A stretch of 64,000 nt of DNA, from NCBI RefSeq assembly GCF_013031355.1, contig NZ_WPZO01000002.1:434001-498000 (forward strand). Direction: 5' to 3'. A program made the translations under genes and the position numbers. Positions 1 through 10,060 of the stretch are shown piece after piece. A model generated the notes under the pieces. It had not been told where the DNA came from. It worked only from the letters and a program-made list of their open reading frames with translations, and ran no database searches. The stretch comes from Ruegeria arenilitoris. Its GTDB lineage: Bacteria; Pseudomonadota; Alphaproteobacteria; Rhodobacterales; Rhodobacteraceae. How positions within the stretch are numbered: the stretch's first letter is position 1; each line of letters starts with the position of its first letter.

Positions 1-622
1 GTTGAACCCCATTATCACGGCGACCCTGGCCGCAGTGCTTTTGCGTGAGAGGATGTCGTTGTCAGCACGTGTCGCATTGCCCATCGGGGCAATTGGAGCG
101 ATCTGGGTCATTTTTCGGGGTGATCCCACAGCCTTTATGGCACTTGAGTTTGGCACAGGCGACATCGTGTTCCTTGCGGGTACATTCGCGCTTGCGGCCT
201 ATGGCACGCTGGTAAAGGTCCTGCACCGGGGCGAGCCAATGGCCCAAATGACGTTCTGGATTCTCGCGACCGGATCAGTATGGCTGCTTTTGCTGTCTCT
301 GCCAAAGCTCGGTAATGTCCAATGGTCTGCGATCCCTTTCGGCGTATTCGCCGGGATCGCCTACCTGTCGATTTTCACCACGATCGTGACATTCTTCGCC
401 TTCCAATGGAGTACGACTAGGATCGGTCCGACCCGGGTTGCAGCTTATACGTTCCTGAACCCGGCGCTGGTCCTTGTCATCGGACTGGCATTCGGGGGCA
501 CGCCGCCACCCTTGGCGACATGGCCCGGCGTGATGCTGGTGATCGTGGCGACGGTCGTTTTACAGTCAAACCTGCAGGCCGGAAGGCGCAAGCAGCGGTC
601 AAAACCCTGCCCGACACCATAA
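1..622 (+). CDS. EamA/DMT family transporter, 5'-truncated by window edge
   Basis: The last 206 codons of a drug/metabolite-superfamily permease, an inner-membrane exporter or importer of small metabolites; the substrate cannot be read from sequence. The window opens inside the gene: the first residues, NPIITATLAAVLLRER, match the end of the first EamA repeat, so roughly 80-100 N-terminal residues lie outside. The visible part has about six hydrophobic segments and a second EamA repeat, with the typical FLNPALVLVIG stretch near residues 150-160. The stop TAA is at 620-622. The TTG at 2-4 is not a credible start. Family identity is firm; function is open. Confidence 0.85.
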   Translation, partial: LNPIITATLAAVLLRERMSLSARVALPIGAIGAIWVIFRGDPTAFMALEFGTGDIVFLAGTFALAAYGTLVKVLHRGEPMAQMTFWILATGSVWLLLLSLPKLGNVQWSAIPFGVFAGIAYLSIFTTIVTFFAFQWSTTRIGPTRVAAYTFLNPALVLVIGLAFGGTPPPLATWPGVMLVIVATVVLQSNLQAGRRKQRSKPCPTP

Positions 623-817
623 TTCTGAACACGGAACGCCACCTGAACCGGCGCACCGAAGGAACCGCAGACCTTCGAGCCGCGGAGGGTGCTCCCCTTC
701 AATCGTTGCCTCTCTGCCGCGCAAATACGTGAACCCGCTTGAATGCCTTGACGAAGCTGCTGGTTTGATATGCATCGGACAAACACGAGCCACCTAAAAA
801 AAGCAGCGAGACTATCT

Positions 818-1306
818 ATGCCTTCCAAGAAACGCCTGACCTTTTCTTTCTTTGCCTCACTCTTCTGTGCCTGCGTCATGTTGTTCGAAGACATTGGCGA
901 AGCCATGGGAGTGGCCTGGATTGATGAATGGGACGATATTCACGTCTGGGAGGTTCTGATCATGTTGTCCCTGTTTGGTGCAATCATGGTGCTGGGCATC
1001 GAAGTTCTGAAAATGCGCCGGTATCAGGAGACGCTGGAGGACAAGGTTGCGCGCGCTTCGAGTGCGTTCGAGGATCTGTTGAACGCCTATTTCGAGAAAT
1101 GGTCCTTCTCGGATGCAGAGCGTGACGTGACCCGTCTTTTGATCAAGGGCTGTTCGACCGCCGAAATGGCCGAGATTCGTAACGCCAAGGAAGGCACCAT
1201 CAAGGCGCAGACCAACGCGATCTACAAAAAGTCGGGCTATGGTGGCAAAACGCAGCTGCTCAGCGCGCTTCTTGAGGACCTGACGGACGGCGGATCGGTC
1301 GCCTGA
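818..1306 (+). CDS. Membrane-anchored LuxR-type HTH regulator
   Basis: A 162-residue protein with two N-terminal hydrophobic segments (about residues 8-22 and 41-62), a short helical linker, and a C-terminal LuxR/FixJ-type helix-turn-helix (about residues 95-155; it reads SDAERDVTRLLIKGCSTAEM, then GTIKAQTNAIYKKSG). The HTH predicts DNA binding, and the membrane segments suggest a regulator that senses at the membrane. No receiver domain is present. I chose ATG 818 because the 16 residues upstream in frame (from 770) are not hydrophobic or conserved-looking. A strong hairpin terminator follows, so it is probably monocistronic. The target is unknown; the autotransporter gene downstream is a candidate by position only. 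Confidence 0.75.
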   Translation: MPSKKRLTFSFFASLFCACVMLFEDIGEAMGVAWIDEWDDIHVWEVLIMLSLFGAIMVLGIEVLKMRRYQETLEDKVARASSAFEDLLNAYFEKWSFSDAERDVTRLLIKGCSTAEMAEIRNAKEGTIKAQTNAIYKKSGYGGKTQLLSALLEDLTDGGSVA

Positions 1307-1324
1307 AGCCGACTGCACGCACAG

Positions 1325-1352
1325 GGCGCGGTGGTCAAACACCGCGCCTTTT
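1325..1352 (+). terminator. Rho-independent terminator after LuxR-type gene
   Basis: A perfect 9-bp stem, GGCGCGGTG (1325-1333) pairing with CACCGCGCC (1340-1348), has a 6-base loop and is followed by TTTT. It begins 18 bases after the regulator stop codon. Confidence 0.85.
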
Positions 1353-1555
1353 CCCTAACCGGGGCCGGGAAGTCTCATAGTTGAATAAACCCCTGACCGA
1401 ATTGCATAAACCAAAGTTCTAAACCGTCGGTTTAGCCACATTTCCGCCTTCTATCGCTCTTTTAACCCCGTTCATGGGTGTGCCAACACATGGCGCATCG
1501 AGTGGGTGACGCAAGGGAAACAACCTTGCGGATCCGGGGAACGGAGACCAGCCAG

Positions 1556-4500
1556 ATGGGGCAGAATTACATGCAGACCGAGCAAAGAGTTCGTGCGTTC
1601 GCGCGCGGGGGGCGTTTGACTAAGTGGAAAGGTAGAGTAGCGAGTATTGCGCCCTCGCTCTTGCTGGGCTCGGTGTCGTTAGTGGCCGTTTCGGCCGCCT
1701 CGGGACATGCCGAGGTGATCGATAGCGCGCGGACCACTCCGTTCGTCAGTGTTGTGGACGAAGACCTGAGCATCACGGGCACCGGATCGATCGATGTGAA
1801 CCCTCTTCCCGGGCCGGGTCTGGTTGTGTTCGCTCTTCCGGATTACACAAGCACCCTAACCAACGCCGGTCAGTTGTCCTCGGCAGAGGGGATCAACCGG
1901 ACACGTGCGGCGATCAACATCAGTACCGACCTGTCGGGAACAATCCTCAATTCGGGCACGATCACGATGGGCGCGTCAGCAGGTGACAGCGCCGACCTTC
2001 GGGGCATTCAGGTGCAGGGTCAGGTGTTGGGGTCGATCCAGAACTCAGGCACGATCAACATCGCGAATTCGGCGCTGACATTTGGAACGGCCTACGGCAT
2101 TTTGACGGGCAACATTGTTGGCTCCGTCTCCAACTCGGGCACACTCGACGTAGACGTGGACACAAGCGACCGGGCGATTGCCGATGGCATCAGGTCGACG
2201 CGTGTGGACGGAACGTTGGAGAATACCGGCTCGATCAATGTCGCGGCGTCCACCAGTGGTTTTTCAGCCAACAGCGACGGCATCCAGATTAATCAGGCCA
2301 GCGGTCAGGTCAGCAACTCTGGCCCGATCACCGTCACTGCAACCAGCCTGGCCGGGTCGGCCGCCGCAGATGGTATCGAAATCAACGACCTTTCGGGAAA
2401 CCTGACCAACACCGGTGCGGTCCATGTTCAGGTCCGTGGCAACACCAATGCCGGCGGCGATGCCATCGAGTTGCTGGACCTGTCGGGCAGCTTCGAGAAT
2501 AGCGGCGCGCTGTCGATAGACGTGAACGCTGCGGATGGCAGCGCGTTTTTTGACGTGATCGAGATTTTCAGCGGGGCGGGGATTACCGGCAGCGCGAACA
2601 ACTCCGGGGCAATCTTTGGTCGCGCGACCGGCCATGAGGCCTTCGCAGACGGGTTTGATATCGGAAATGTGCTGTCTGCCGGAACCGTCAACAACAGCGG
2701 AGCGGTCGATGTGAAGGCCACCGCAACCACCGGCAACGCGGCAATGGATGCTTTGGATTTCTCGGATATCGGCGGGAAAGTGACGAATTCCGGCACATTG
2801 CTTGCCGTGGCAGAAGGCGCGGTAGATGCCCTGGCCAGAGGTATCGAAGCCGTAAATGTGTCGGGTTCACTGTCCAACAGTGGCGACATCACGGTGCTAG
2901 CTCAGGCTGCGACCGGTCAGGCGACCGCGACCGGCATTCAGGTTGATGACGTCAGTGGAAGCGTCGTCAACTCGGGGGCGCTCTCGGTCTCAGCGGTTTC
3001 GACTGCGGGTGGACCTGCAACTGGCATCGCAGCCGGTGATCTGAGCGGAACTCTCAGCAACTCCGGTAATATGACGGTTACGGCCACGGGGCGCAGCCCG
3101 GACGCGCAGGGCATTGTCGTGCAGGAAATCGCGGCCACAGGAACCCTGAACAACTCCGGTGCGATTGTCGCCAGCGCGCAGAACGCCTCGAGCGGAGAGG
3201 CTTACGGCATTCTCACCCAAAACATAGACGGACAGCTAAGCAATTCCGGCGCTCTGACCTTGACGGTGACCGCCGATGACCACGCAACTATCTACGGTAT
3301 CGATACGCGCAGTGTTGCGGGGAGCCTCGTCAATTCGGGGACGATCAGCATCAACGCGCAAGGATCCAGTATCGAGGTGAGTGGTATGCGCCTGTCCGAT
3401 ATCTCGGGGTCCGTCAGCAACAGCGGGTCGATTTCCATCCAGAGCAATGGGTCCGATGCGCGGGTCGAGGGTATTTCTGCGGCAAGTGTCGCGGGTCAGC
3501 TTCAAAACTCGGGCAGCATTGACATCAACATCACAAACGCGACCCAGGCTGTGGCGCGGGCAATCGACGTCGGCAGTGTTGCGGGCCAGTTCGGCAACTC
3601 CGGCAATTTGACCGTTGCCGTAAATGCAACCTCGTCTGCCTTCGCCGAAGGTATCAAAACGCACGGCATTTCCGGGACATTCGAAAACAGCGGCAGCATC
3701 GTGGTGCAGGCGACTGGCTTCACTTCCGCGGTGGCTCACGGTGTCAACGTTACCGATATCACGGGGCAGGTTACAAATACGGGGTCGATTTCGGTAAATG
3801 CCCAGGGCGAATACGCGCAAGCGGACGGCATCCAAGTTTACGATGTCTCCGGTTCTTTCGACAACGCGGGTGCAATCTCGGTTCAGGCTGCCGGAACGAC
3901 GTCAGCCTATGCTGCGGGCATTGAAGTCTTCAACGATATCAGCGGACGCTTTGAAAACTCGGGCAGCATTGTTGTCAGTGCCAGCAATGACGGATCGTCT
4001 TCGGCTCGCGCTGCCGGTATTCAATTCGACATAGTGGACGCCAACGCCACGTTTTCGAACTCGGGTACCATTGCTGTCTCGACCGAGTCTGTCGGGTCTT
4101 TCGGGGTGTCGGCGTCTGGAATCAGTGGCGACGAGATGAACGGGGCGTTCACGAACACAGGTGATATTGTGGTTTCCACGCAGAACGGCTCGGGCTTTTT
4201 TGCCGAGGCCTACGGCATAGTGCTGAACACTGTGTCCGATACGGGTTCAGTCTCGAATTCCGGCGCAATCCAGGTCTCGCTGGCGACGCAAGACAACTTG
4301 TTCGCCAACGCAGAGGGCATCCGCACTTCTCATGTTATGGGTGACCTCCAGAATTCGGGCGACATTGCGGTGACGTTGGATGCGGATGGTGGGTACGAGG
4401 TCCTTGCCCAGGGCATCAAAACCGATGACATCTTTGCCGGAGGCTCTTACGTCAACAGCGGTGCCGTGATGGTCACAGCCAACACGATCGGTGTTTCCAA

Positions 4501-6013
4501 CGCGCTGGCCTTCGGTGTTGTCGCATCCGACAATGGCGGTTTTCTGGAGAACAGCGGCAGTATCAGGGTCTCGGCCAAAGGGGATGCCTCGGCTCGGGCT
4601 TATGGCCTGAGCATGGACGAATTGTCGACCGGCGCAGAAGTGACACATAGCGGCACGATTAATGTCACGGCGACCGGCGCAGAGGTGACAGAAGGTGGTC
4701 CGGTTGAGGAAGGTCCGGTAGAGGGTGGTCCGACCAGCCCAGAGACCGTGGCTTACGGGCTGTTCATTGAAACGGCACGGGGAACGGCCAAGATCACCGG
4801 CGATATCTCTGTCGCGTCTTCCGGCGAAAGCTATGCTGTGTTTCTGGGTGACGGTGGCGGCACGCTGAATGTCGAAACCACGGCGGATATCGACGGTACC
4901 ATTCGGGTCAGCGATCACGACGTAAACCTGACGCATGTGGGCGGACGGGTCGTCTATCACTTCCAGGATGAGGACGTGACCAATGGTACATTCACCACCG
5001 CGGTCACCTCGGCCTCGCAGGGGTGGTTTGTTGATGGTGAAGGCGGGGTTGCACCCGTCTATGCCTCGTTCGACGCGACCGAAGTGCAACCGAACACCAA
5101 TCAGACGTTCGAGATTGCCGGGTTGACCTACGATCTGGCGCGCCAGCTGGACAGCGCAGACGGTGGCAACTCCAACGGTGATCGTGTCGTGCTGAGCACC
5201 AAAGGTACCGGCCCCATCGAAGGGTTCCGGCCTTATTTCCTGGTCAGCGGCAGCCAAAGCGATGGAACCGCCAGCGGCAGTTCCGCATCCCTGTCGTCCA
5301 ACATGTGGAGCGTCAGTGCCGGTGTAACCCGTGATCTTGGAACCGGGCTGCGATACGGGTTCGGGGCCAGCTATCTCAAGAACAACGGCACCTTTGGTAC
5401 GTCCTCCTTCGACACATCCGGTGTGTTTATCAGTGGTATCGTTGCTCAGAATTTCGGGTTTGCCGATCTAAGCTTTGGTCTGGGCTATGGCGATCTGGAC
5501 CACGACGAAACCCGGTCCGGCAATGTCACAACGGATGCCGACTATTCCAGCGACATGATCACCGCGCTGGTGGCGGCGGAACGGGACTTTGCCCTGGAAA
5601 ACGGCGCTATCCTGACCCCACGCGTCAGCTTTCTGTACGGTGAGCAAGATCTGGACGGCTATACCGATACCGGCAGCTCGGCCAATGCGACCGTTGGCGA
5701 CAGAACCGTCACTTTCAGCGAAACCCGGATTGGCGGGGCCTACTCGACTGCGATGGGCGGCGGCAGCCTGTCTGCGTCGCTGGCAGCGGTTCACAGAGAT
5801 GCCGACGCGCCCTCGGTGGTCGACGTTGCAATCTTTGGCAACACGCTTGCGCTTGCGTCCGGTGGCAGTGGCACGGATACGTTTGGCGAGATCGGTCTGA
5901 GCTTTGAGAAAGCCTTTGACCACGGCGGAACCCTGCGCCTCGAGGCAAGATCGACCCTTGGGGCTGATGTTTCCACGCAGGCCGCGTGGGCGTCCTACGA
6001 GTGGCGGTTCTGA
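1556..6013 (+). CDS. Autotransporter with 31-repeat passenger domain
   Basis: A type Va secreted protein of 1485 residues. The N-terminus is basic and followed by a hydrophobic stretch ending in ASGHAE (about residues 1-50), a long Sec signal. The passenger (about residues 103-1080) is 31 imperfect repeats starting N-S/T-G-x-I/L-x-V and carrying a mid-repeat GI and a closing G-S/T/Q-V/L. The last 270 or so residues form the outer-membrane barrel, ending in ASYEWRF with the terminal aromatic typical of barrel proteins. ATG 1556 is preferred over the frame opening at 1478, since GGAG lies about 10 bases upstream; ATG 1571 is an alternative. Repeat 31 contains a Glu/Gly/Pro-rich insert near 4690-4735. 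The passenger probably forms a beta-helix used for adhesion or surface display, but no catalytic motif is seen. Confidence 0.9.
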   Translation: MGQNYMQTEQRVRAFARGGRLTKWKGRVASIAPSLLLGSVSLVAVSAASGHAEVIDSARTTPFVSVVDEDLSITGTGSIDVNPLPGPGLVVFALPDYTSTLTNAGQLSSAEGINRTRAAINISTDLSGTILNSGTITMGASAGDSADLRGIQVQGQVLGSIQNSGTINIANSALTFGTAYGILTGNIVGSVSNSGTLDVDVDTSDRAIADGIRSTRVDGTLENTGSINVAASTSGFSANSDGIQINQASGQVSNSGPITVTATSLAGSAAADGIEINDLSGNLTNTGAVHVQVRGNTNAGGDAIELLDLSGSFENSGALSIDVNAADGSAFFDVIEIFSGAGITGSANNSGAIFGRATGHEAFADGFDIGNVLSAGTVNNSGAVDVKATATTGNAAMDALDFSDIGGKVTNSGTLLAVAEGAVDALARGIEAVNVSGSLSNSGDITVLAQAATGQATATGIQVDDVSGSVVNSGALSVSAVSTAGGPATGIAAGDLSGTLSNSGNMTVTATGRSPDAQGIVVQEIAATGTLNNSGAIVASAQNASSGEAYGILTQNIDGQLSNSGALTLTVTADDHATIYGIDTRSVAGSLVNSGTISINAQGSSIEVSGMRLSDISGSVSNSGSISIQSNGSDARVEGISAASVAGQLQNSGSIDINITNATQAVARAIDVGSVAGQFGNSGNLTVAVNATSSAFAEGIKTHGISGTFENSGSIVVQATGFTSAVAHGVNVTDITGQVTNTGSISVNAQGEYAQADGIQVYDVSGSFDNAGAISVQAAGTTSAYAAGIEVFNDISGRFENSGSIVVSASNDGSSSARAAGIQFDIVDANATFSNSGTIAVSTESVGSFGVSASGISGDEMNGAFTNTGDIVVSTQNGSGFFAEAYGIVLNTVSDTGSVSNSGAIQVSLATQDNLFANAEGIRTSHVMGDLQNSGDIAVTLDADGGYEVLAQGIKTDDIFAGGSYVNSGAVMVTANTIGVSNALAFGVVASDNGGFLENSGSIRVSAKGDASARAYGLSMDELSTGAEVTHSGTINVTATGAEVTEGGPVEEGPVEGGPTSPETVAYGLFIETARGTAKITGDISVASSGESYAVFLGDGGGTLNVETTADIDGTIRVSDHDVNLTHVGGRVVYHFQDEDVTNGTFTTAVTSASQGWFVDGEGGVAPVYASFDATEVQPNTNQTFEIAGLTYDLARQLDSADGGNSNGDRVVLSTKGTGPIEGFRPYFLVSGSQSDGTASGSSASLSSNMWSVSAGVTRDLGTGLRYGFGASYLKNNGTFGTSSFDTSGVFISGIVAQNFGFADLSFGLGYGDLDHDETRSGNVTTDADYSSDMITALVAAERDFALENGAILTPRVSFLYGEQDLDGYTDTGSSANATVGDRTVTFSETRIGGAYSTAMGGGSLSASLAAVHRDADAPSVVDVAIFGNTLALASGGSGTDTFGEIGLSFEKAFDHGGTLRLEARSTLGADVSTQAAWASYEWRF
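1862..4790 (+). repeat. 31 tandem ~90-bp coding repeats (autotransporter passenger)
   Basis: Reading the protein, each unit of 28-34 residues begins with NSG, NTG, NAG or HSG. I counted 31 units. DNA copies are diverged rather than near-identical, so the array is old and not obviously in recent slippage. Longer units (8, 24, 26, 28) carry 3-5 extra residues in the loop before or after the central GI. Confidence 0.85.
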
Positions 6014-6042
6014 CCTCTCGCAGGCACATGCAATCACTTTAC

Positions 6043-6073
6043 GGCGCACCGGCAGAACCGAGGCCGGTGCGCC
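6043..6073. terminator. Hairpin after the autotransporter gene
   Basis: A perfect 11-bp inverted repeat, GGCGCACCGGC (6043-6053) and GCCGGTGCGCC (6063-6073), has a 9-base loop and lies 29 bases after the autotransporter stop. No T run follows on either strand, so it may end transcription inefficiently or stabilise the 3' end. Confidence 0.6.
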
Positions 6074-6150
6074 TCTGAAAACCTCAAGGCAGCGCCTTCA
6101 GCTGCTTTGTCCAAGATTTTTGTGCAGCCCTTTCAATTGATGTGAGAGAC

Positions 6151-6396
6151 ATGAGAAAATCGAAAAATAACACGGCACTGCTTGGCCTCAGACCTGCTTA
6201 TGACAACAGTTTTCTTGTGAGCTCCGAGTTCGAGGGCTCGACCATCGGCGCGTTGAAAAGCTTGGGCGGTCGAAGTTTCACCGATCCTGACGTGATATCG
6301 GTCAGCGATGCGACACGTGTCGCGGGCTGGTGGATCCTTCCCGGCTTGGTTCTCGGGGCCTCTTTTTGGGGGCTGGTGATTTCGGCGGTCATCTGA
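6151..6396 (+). CDS. Small hypothetical protein with C-terminal membrane segment
   Basis: An 81-residue product. The C-terminal 25 residues (WWILPGLVLGASFWGLVISA region) form one clear transmembrane helix; the N-terminal 55 residues are polar. I recognise no family. ATG 6151 is used; GTG 6142 is in frame just upstream. It sits alone between the autotransporter hairpin and the convergent DUF3604 gene, and the minus-strand frame overlapping it shows no domain. The reading is plausible rather than proven, with coding status inferred from the well-formed membrane segment. Confidence 0.45.
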   Translation: MRKSKNNTALLGLRPAYDNSFLVSSEFEGSTIGALKSLGGRSFTDPDVISVSDATRVAGWWILPGLVLGASFWGLVISAVI

Positions 6397-6520
6397 GTTT
6401 GATCGGACCGCCGGACAAAACACGCGTTGGTGTTTTGGACCAATCCGTGGTCGCCTGCCCTTGGGGGGCAGGTCAAACGGTCTTCTGAAATCTAGCCCGG
6501 TTTCCAGGCTTGCTTACGGC

Positions 6521-8440
6521 TTAGCCGGGGGTGTACCAGATCGGCGAGGAATAGGCGCGTTCCTGATGGATCAGTTGCGCCTCTTCCGGCAGGTCGACAC
6601 CAAATCGTAGTTTATCATACAGCACCCAGCGCGGTGTGGGGATTTCAAGAACGCGCACGTAGTAGAAGGCGCGCTCATTGGGGTCGAAATCCGGGTCGGT
6701 CCAGACGGTGACCAGTTCGGACGCGCCGATCGTGTTGCTCCAGCTTGCGGTGTCCAGATCCACGGTATTGCCGACCTCGGGCAGGCTGCCATCCTCGCCC
6801 AGTGCCCGGTCATCGGACCAGACGACGTTATAGACCTTCTCCTGCAGCGCGCCGTCTGCATCCAGCCAGCCCTTGACCACCTGAACCCGGTCCAGATTTG
6901 CGCCAATCGGGTCACGCAGGGCACCGATCAGAAAACTTGGGGCGCCATCTCCTTCGCGCGGGCGTAGATCGCTGCCCATCGGGACGCCTTTGGTATAGCC
7001 GACATCGGCAACCAGACGGGTCAGCAGGTCTTCTTCGGTGAAATCCCAGCCGCCAAAGAACCGCAGGCCAATCCGGGGGCCGGTGGTCGCATAGGTTTCC
7101 CGGCGCTTGAACGCATCGAAGATGGCCGCACGCGTGTTCTCGGCCGCCCAAACGGCGGTGTATCCCGACGCAACCAGCGTGTGGCCTTCAAACGCGCCCA
7201 GATCGCTTTGCACAAAGGGATGCAACACCCGCGTGGCCGAAGGCTCCGCGCTGACGGATTTACCGAAATAGTTCTCCTCCTCCGCAGTGGCCAGCGACGT
7301 ATGGCTGTCGGTCGCGCCGCCCATCCCGAATTTATAGGGGTTCACGCCGAACTTTTCTTCCAACGCCAGACCGCGCTTCAGGGCCTCGCGCGCGTATTCG
7401 CCGGCCAGCATGTCCTCCGTCTTCAGTTCGGTGATATCGAGGTTGCCGACATCCCAGTTCTCATAATCGGCAAAGGGATCTTCTGGGCTGAGGAACGGGT
7501 GCGCCTCGCCATCGCCCTTGATTTGCGTGACCTCGTAGTGGGGCTCCCACTTGGCGCGGTTCTGCACGTATTCCTCGTCAACCTTGCCGCCGTGATAGGT
7601 GTCTTCGGTCGGGAACATCCAACCGTTCGACAGGTTGCCGTTATGAGCAAAAGCAACGGCCCGGCCGCCGGTTTTGGACTGGTATTCCTCAAGCCAGGCA
7701 TAAAGCGCCTTTGGGTCAGTATCCCCATAGGGCGGTTGCGTCACCGGTGGCACCATCTGCAGTGCCCGGATCGGGCCATCCCGCAGCATCACGTTGCGGT
7801 GCAGGTTGAACCCCTTGGGGACCGAGGTCCATTCGAACCCGATGAAGGCGGTGAAATTGCCCGGATCGTTGTGGCGTTCAGCAGCCATGACAATCTGTTC
7901 CCACGTGAAGGCAAAGGCATCCGCGCCGGGGCTGTAGGATTCCAGCAGAAGCTCGGGCAGTGTCATTTGCGAGAAGTTGGTGATGATATCAAACGCCGCC
8001 TTGGCCGCGTCTTCGCCACCGGCTTTGTAGCCTTCATACCATTCCAAACCTTTCGGTTGAGCCAGAATGCCGGGATTGCCCGCCTGAAGATCGGGGGCAA
8101 AGCCCATCAGGTCGGTGTGATCGGTCAGCACCATCCAGTCCAGCGGTCGGGCCAGCCTGACCGGTTGGCCGGTCGAGGAAATGACCTGCTCGCCCTTGGC
8201 GAACCGCCAGGCGTCGTCCGGCAGCAAAGTGTTGCCAAACGCGCCCGCGTCCAGCGACAGCCCGGTATGCAGATGCGTGTCTCCCCACAGTGGACGTTCG
8301 GGGAAGGACCGGTTGGCATAGGGCGAGAACGGCCGCTCGGCAAAGGTCCCCTCGGCGGCTTCCTTGCTGGGAACTGCGTCCGCAAGCGCGCTTACCGGCA
8401 GGGTTGCCAAAGAAAACAAACAGAAAGACAGTCGAAGCAT
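6521..8440 (-). CDS. DUF3604 family secreted protein
   Basis: A 639-residue protein with a classical signal peptide (about residues 1-20, ending ALADA), so it is periplasmic or exported. The body matches the DUF3604 family, a PHP-like putative metallo-hydrolase fold: [14 protein letters not shown] near residue 52, [10 protein letters not shown] near 102, and [12 protein letters not shown] near 370 supply the His/Asp metal ligands expected for such a fold. Full length for the family. The substrate is not established. It lies downstream of and in the same direction as the MocR gene, with a 129-bp gap, so co-transcription is possible but not needed. Confidence 0.85.
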   Translation of the reverse strand: MLRLSFCLFSLATLPVSALADAVPSKEAAEGTFAERPFSPYANRSFPERPLWGDTHLHTGLSLDAGAFGNTLLPDDAWRFAKGEQVISSTGQPVRLARPLDWMVLTDHTDLMGFAPDLQAGNPGILAQPKGLEWYEGYKAGGEDAAKAAFDIITNFSQMTLPELLLESYSPGADAFAFTWEQIVMAAERHNDPGNFTAFIGFEWTSVPKGFNLHRNVMLRDGPIRALQMVPPVTQPPYGDTDPKALYAWLEEYQSKTGGRAVAFAHNGNLSNGWMFPTEDTYHGGKVDEEYVQNRAKWEPHYEVTQIKGDGEAHPFLSPEDPFADYENWDVGNLDITELKTEDMLAGEYAREALKRGLALEEKFGVNPYKFGMGGATDSHTSLATAEEENYFGKSVSAEPSATRVLHPFVQSDLGAFEGHTLVASGYTAVWAAENTRAAIFDAFKRRETYATTGPRIGLRFFGGWDFTEEDLLTRLVADVGYTKGVPMGSDLRPREGDGAPSFLIGALRDPIGANLDRVQVVKGWLDADGALQEKVYNVVWSDDRALGEDGSLPEVGNTVDLDTASWSNTIGASELVTVWTDPDFDPNERAFYYVRVLEIPTPRWVLYDKLRFGVDLPEEAQLIHQERAYSSPIWYTPG

Positions 8441-8569
8441 GTGATCCTCCCCCTCACAGACACCGCGAATCCAATTTACGAAAATATATATCTTGTTTTC
8501 ATGATATCACGATGTTCGGTGAAGGTGGCAAAAACTTGGCCGGTCTCGGGGACAGCTTTGAACGACAGC

Positions 8570-10006
8570 TCAGGCTTGAGCGCGCAGGATGGTGATCAAC
8601 CGCTCTGCTGCGTCTGAGAGCGTGTCCTCGTCAAAGGCCGCGTATCCAAGCAACAGCCCCTGCAGTTTCTCAGGCAATACGCAGTGCGCTGACAAGGCGC
8701 TGATGCGCAGGCCGTTTTGATCGGCCCGCTTGCTGATCTCAAGATCGGACATGCGGTCTATCAGTGGCGCTTTCGGCGACAGACACAAGTGCATTCCGGA
8801 TGAATCGGGTTCAAGGTCCAAAAGGTCCGCGACCGGGGACAGAGTATCCAGCAGGTGGCTCTGCCGCCGGGCATAGACCCGCCGCATCCGTCGCAGGTGC
8901 ATGGCAAACTCACCGCTGTTCATGAACGCCGCCAATGCGGGCTGTGGGATCAGCGAGGCGCGGGGACCGACACGGCCAAGATAAGCCAGTGTGTTGGGCA
9001 AAAATCTCTTGGGAACAACCATGTACCCAATCCTCAGCGCCGGGCTGACCAGTTTCGAAAAGCTGCCGAGGTAAATCGTGTTGTTCAGACCGTCCAGCCC
9101 CGAGAGCGAGGGCAAGGGTTGTCCGCGGTATCGGAACTCGCTGTCATAATCGTCTTCGATCACCAGCGCATCGGTATTCCGCGCCCAATCCAGCAGGGCA
9201 ACCCGGCGGGACAGGGGCAGGCTCACCCCCGTGGGATAATGCCGCGAAGGGGTGACGATCGTAGCATGTGCACCTTGCGGAAGGCGGACTACATCCAGCC
9301 CGTCCTGATCGATGCGGACGGGGTGGGCGCTGTTGCCCGTGTCAGCAAGGATCGCGTGCAGTTTGGGCCAACAGGGATCCTCAACTGCGATCTGTTTGCC
9401 TGCGCCAAGCAGGCCGTGGAAAATTACCTCGAAAGCTTCGCGCGCGCCCGAGGTGATCACCACCTGACCGGGATCACAGGACAGGTGGCGCCACGCGGTC
9501 AGGTGGTCCGAGATCGCCTCGCGCAGCGGATACCAGCCCAGCGGGTCCGGGCGGGTTAACAATTCGGGCGTAGGGTCGCGCCATGCACGTTCAAGATGGC
9601 GCGCCCACTGCCGGTGGGGCAGCAGGGTTTGATCGGGCAACCCGGTTTGAAAGGGGCGCCACTCCTCGGTCACTGGACCGGCCGGACGCTGGATCGGCTG
9701 CGGCTGCGACAGATGGGTGATTTCGCTGGCGACGAAAGTGCCACTGCCCTGCTGGGTGATCAGATACCCCTCGCTAATCATCTGGTCATAGACTGCCTGA
9801 ACCGTCGTGCGCGAGATCGAAAGCTCGGACGCCAAGGTCCGGCTGGCAGGCAGTCGCGCGCCGACCAGATCCGGAGATTTTGAGACAATGGACCGCAACG
9901 CATCCAGCAACTGGGCCTGCAATGACGCCTTAAGCGACGTATCCAGCGAGATCGCGAACAGGTCGCGGTGCAAATTGGCCTTAGAAAAAGTTTCAAAACT
10001 GGACAT
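8570..10006 (-). CDS. MocR/PdxR-type regulator (GntR HTH fused to aminotransferase fold)
   Basis: A 478-residue protein. Residues about 15-85 form a winged GntR helix-turn-helix (LPASRTLASELSISRTTVQA). Residues about 110-470 have a fold-type I aminotransferase-like domain, with the PLP-binding lysine in YLGSFSKLVSPALRIGYM and the supporting DDYDSEF motif. MocR proteins use PLP as a ligand and usually control B6 or amino-acid genes, often the one facing them. Here the facing pair is PPOX + PdxJ-like, 54 bp away, which makes this a PdxR-like B6 sensor by inference. The domain order and length are normal. Confidence 0.88.
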   Translation of the reverse strand: MSSFETFSKANLHRDLFAISLDTSLKASLQAQLLDALRSIVSKSPDLVGARLPASRTLASELSISRTTVQAVYDQMISEGYLITQQGSGTFVASEITHLSQPQPIQRPAGPVTEEWRPFQTGLPDQTLLPHRQWARHLERAWRDPTPELLTRPDPLGWYPLREAISDHLTAWRHLSCDPGQVVITSGAREAFEVIFHGLLGAGKQIAVEDPCWPKLHAILADTGNSAHPVRIDQDGLDVVRLPQGAHATIVTPSRHYPTGVSLPLSRRVALLDWARNTDALVIEDDYDSEFRYRGQPLPSLSGLDGLNNTIYLGSFSKLVSPALRIGYMVVPKRFLPNTLAYLGRVGPRASLIPQPALAAFMNSGEFAMHLRRMRRVYARRQSHLLDTLSPVADLLDLEPDSSGMHLCLSPKAPLIDRMSDLEISKRADQNGLRISALSAHCVLPEKLQGLLLGYAAFDEDTLSDAAERLITILRAQA

Positions 10007-10060
10007 TTGATAAAACCCAATATCCGGGCATTACGCTCATAGCAAGAACAAACCCGAGCT

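Noticed and set aside
1862..4790. Regularly spaced repeats suggestive of a CRISPR array
   Set aside because: Units are about 90 bp, diverged and in frame; they encode protein repeats.
4247..5257. - strand frame of 336 codons inside the autotransporter
   Set aside because: Antisense to the repeat passenger and barrel; periodic composition comes from the repeats.
7181..8617. Long + strand frame of 478 codons opposite the DUF3604 gene
   Set aside because: It is antisense to a gene with a signal peptide and clear metal motifs; its own translation has no domain and is His/Arg/Gln-rich as expected of a mirror frame.
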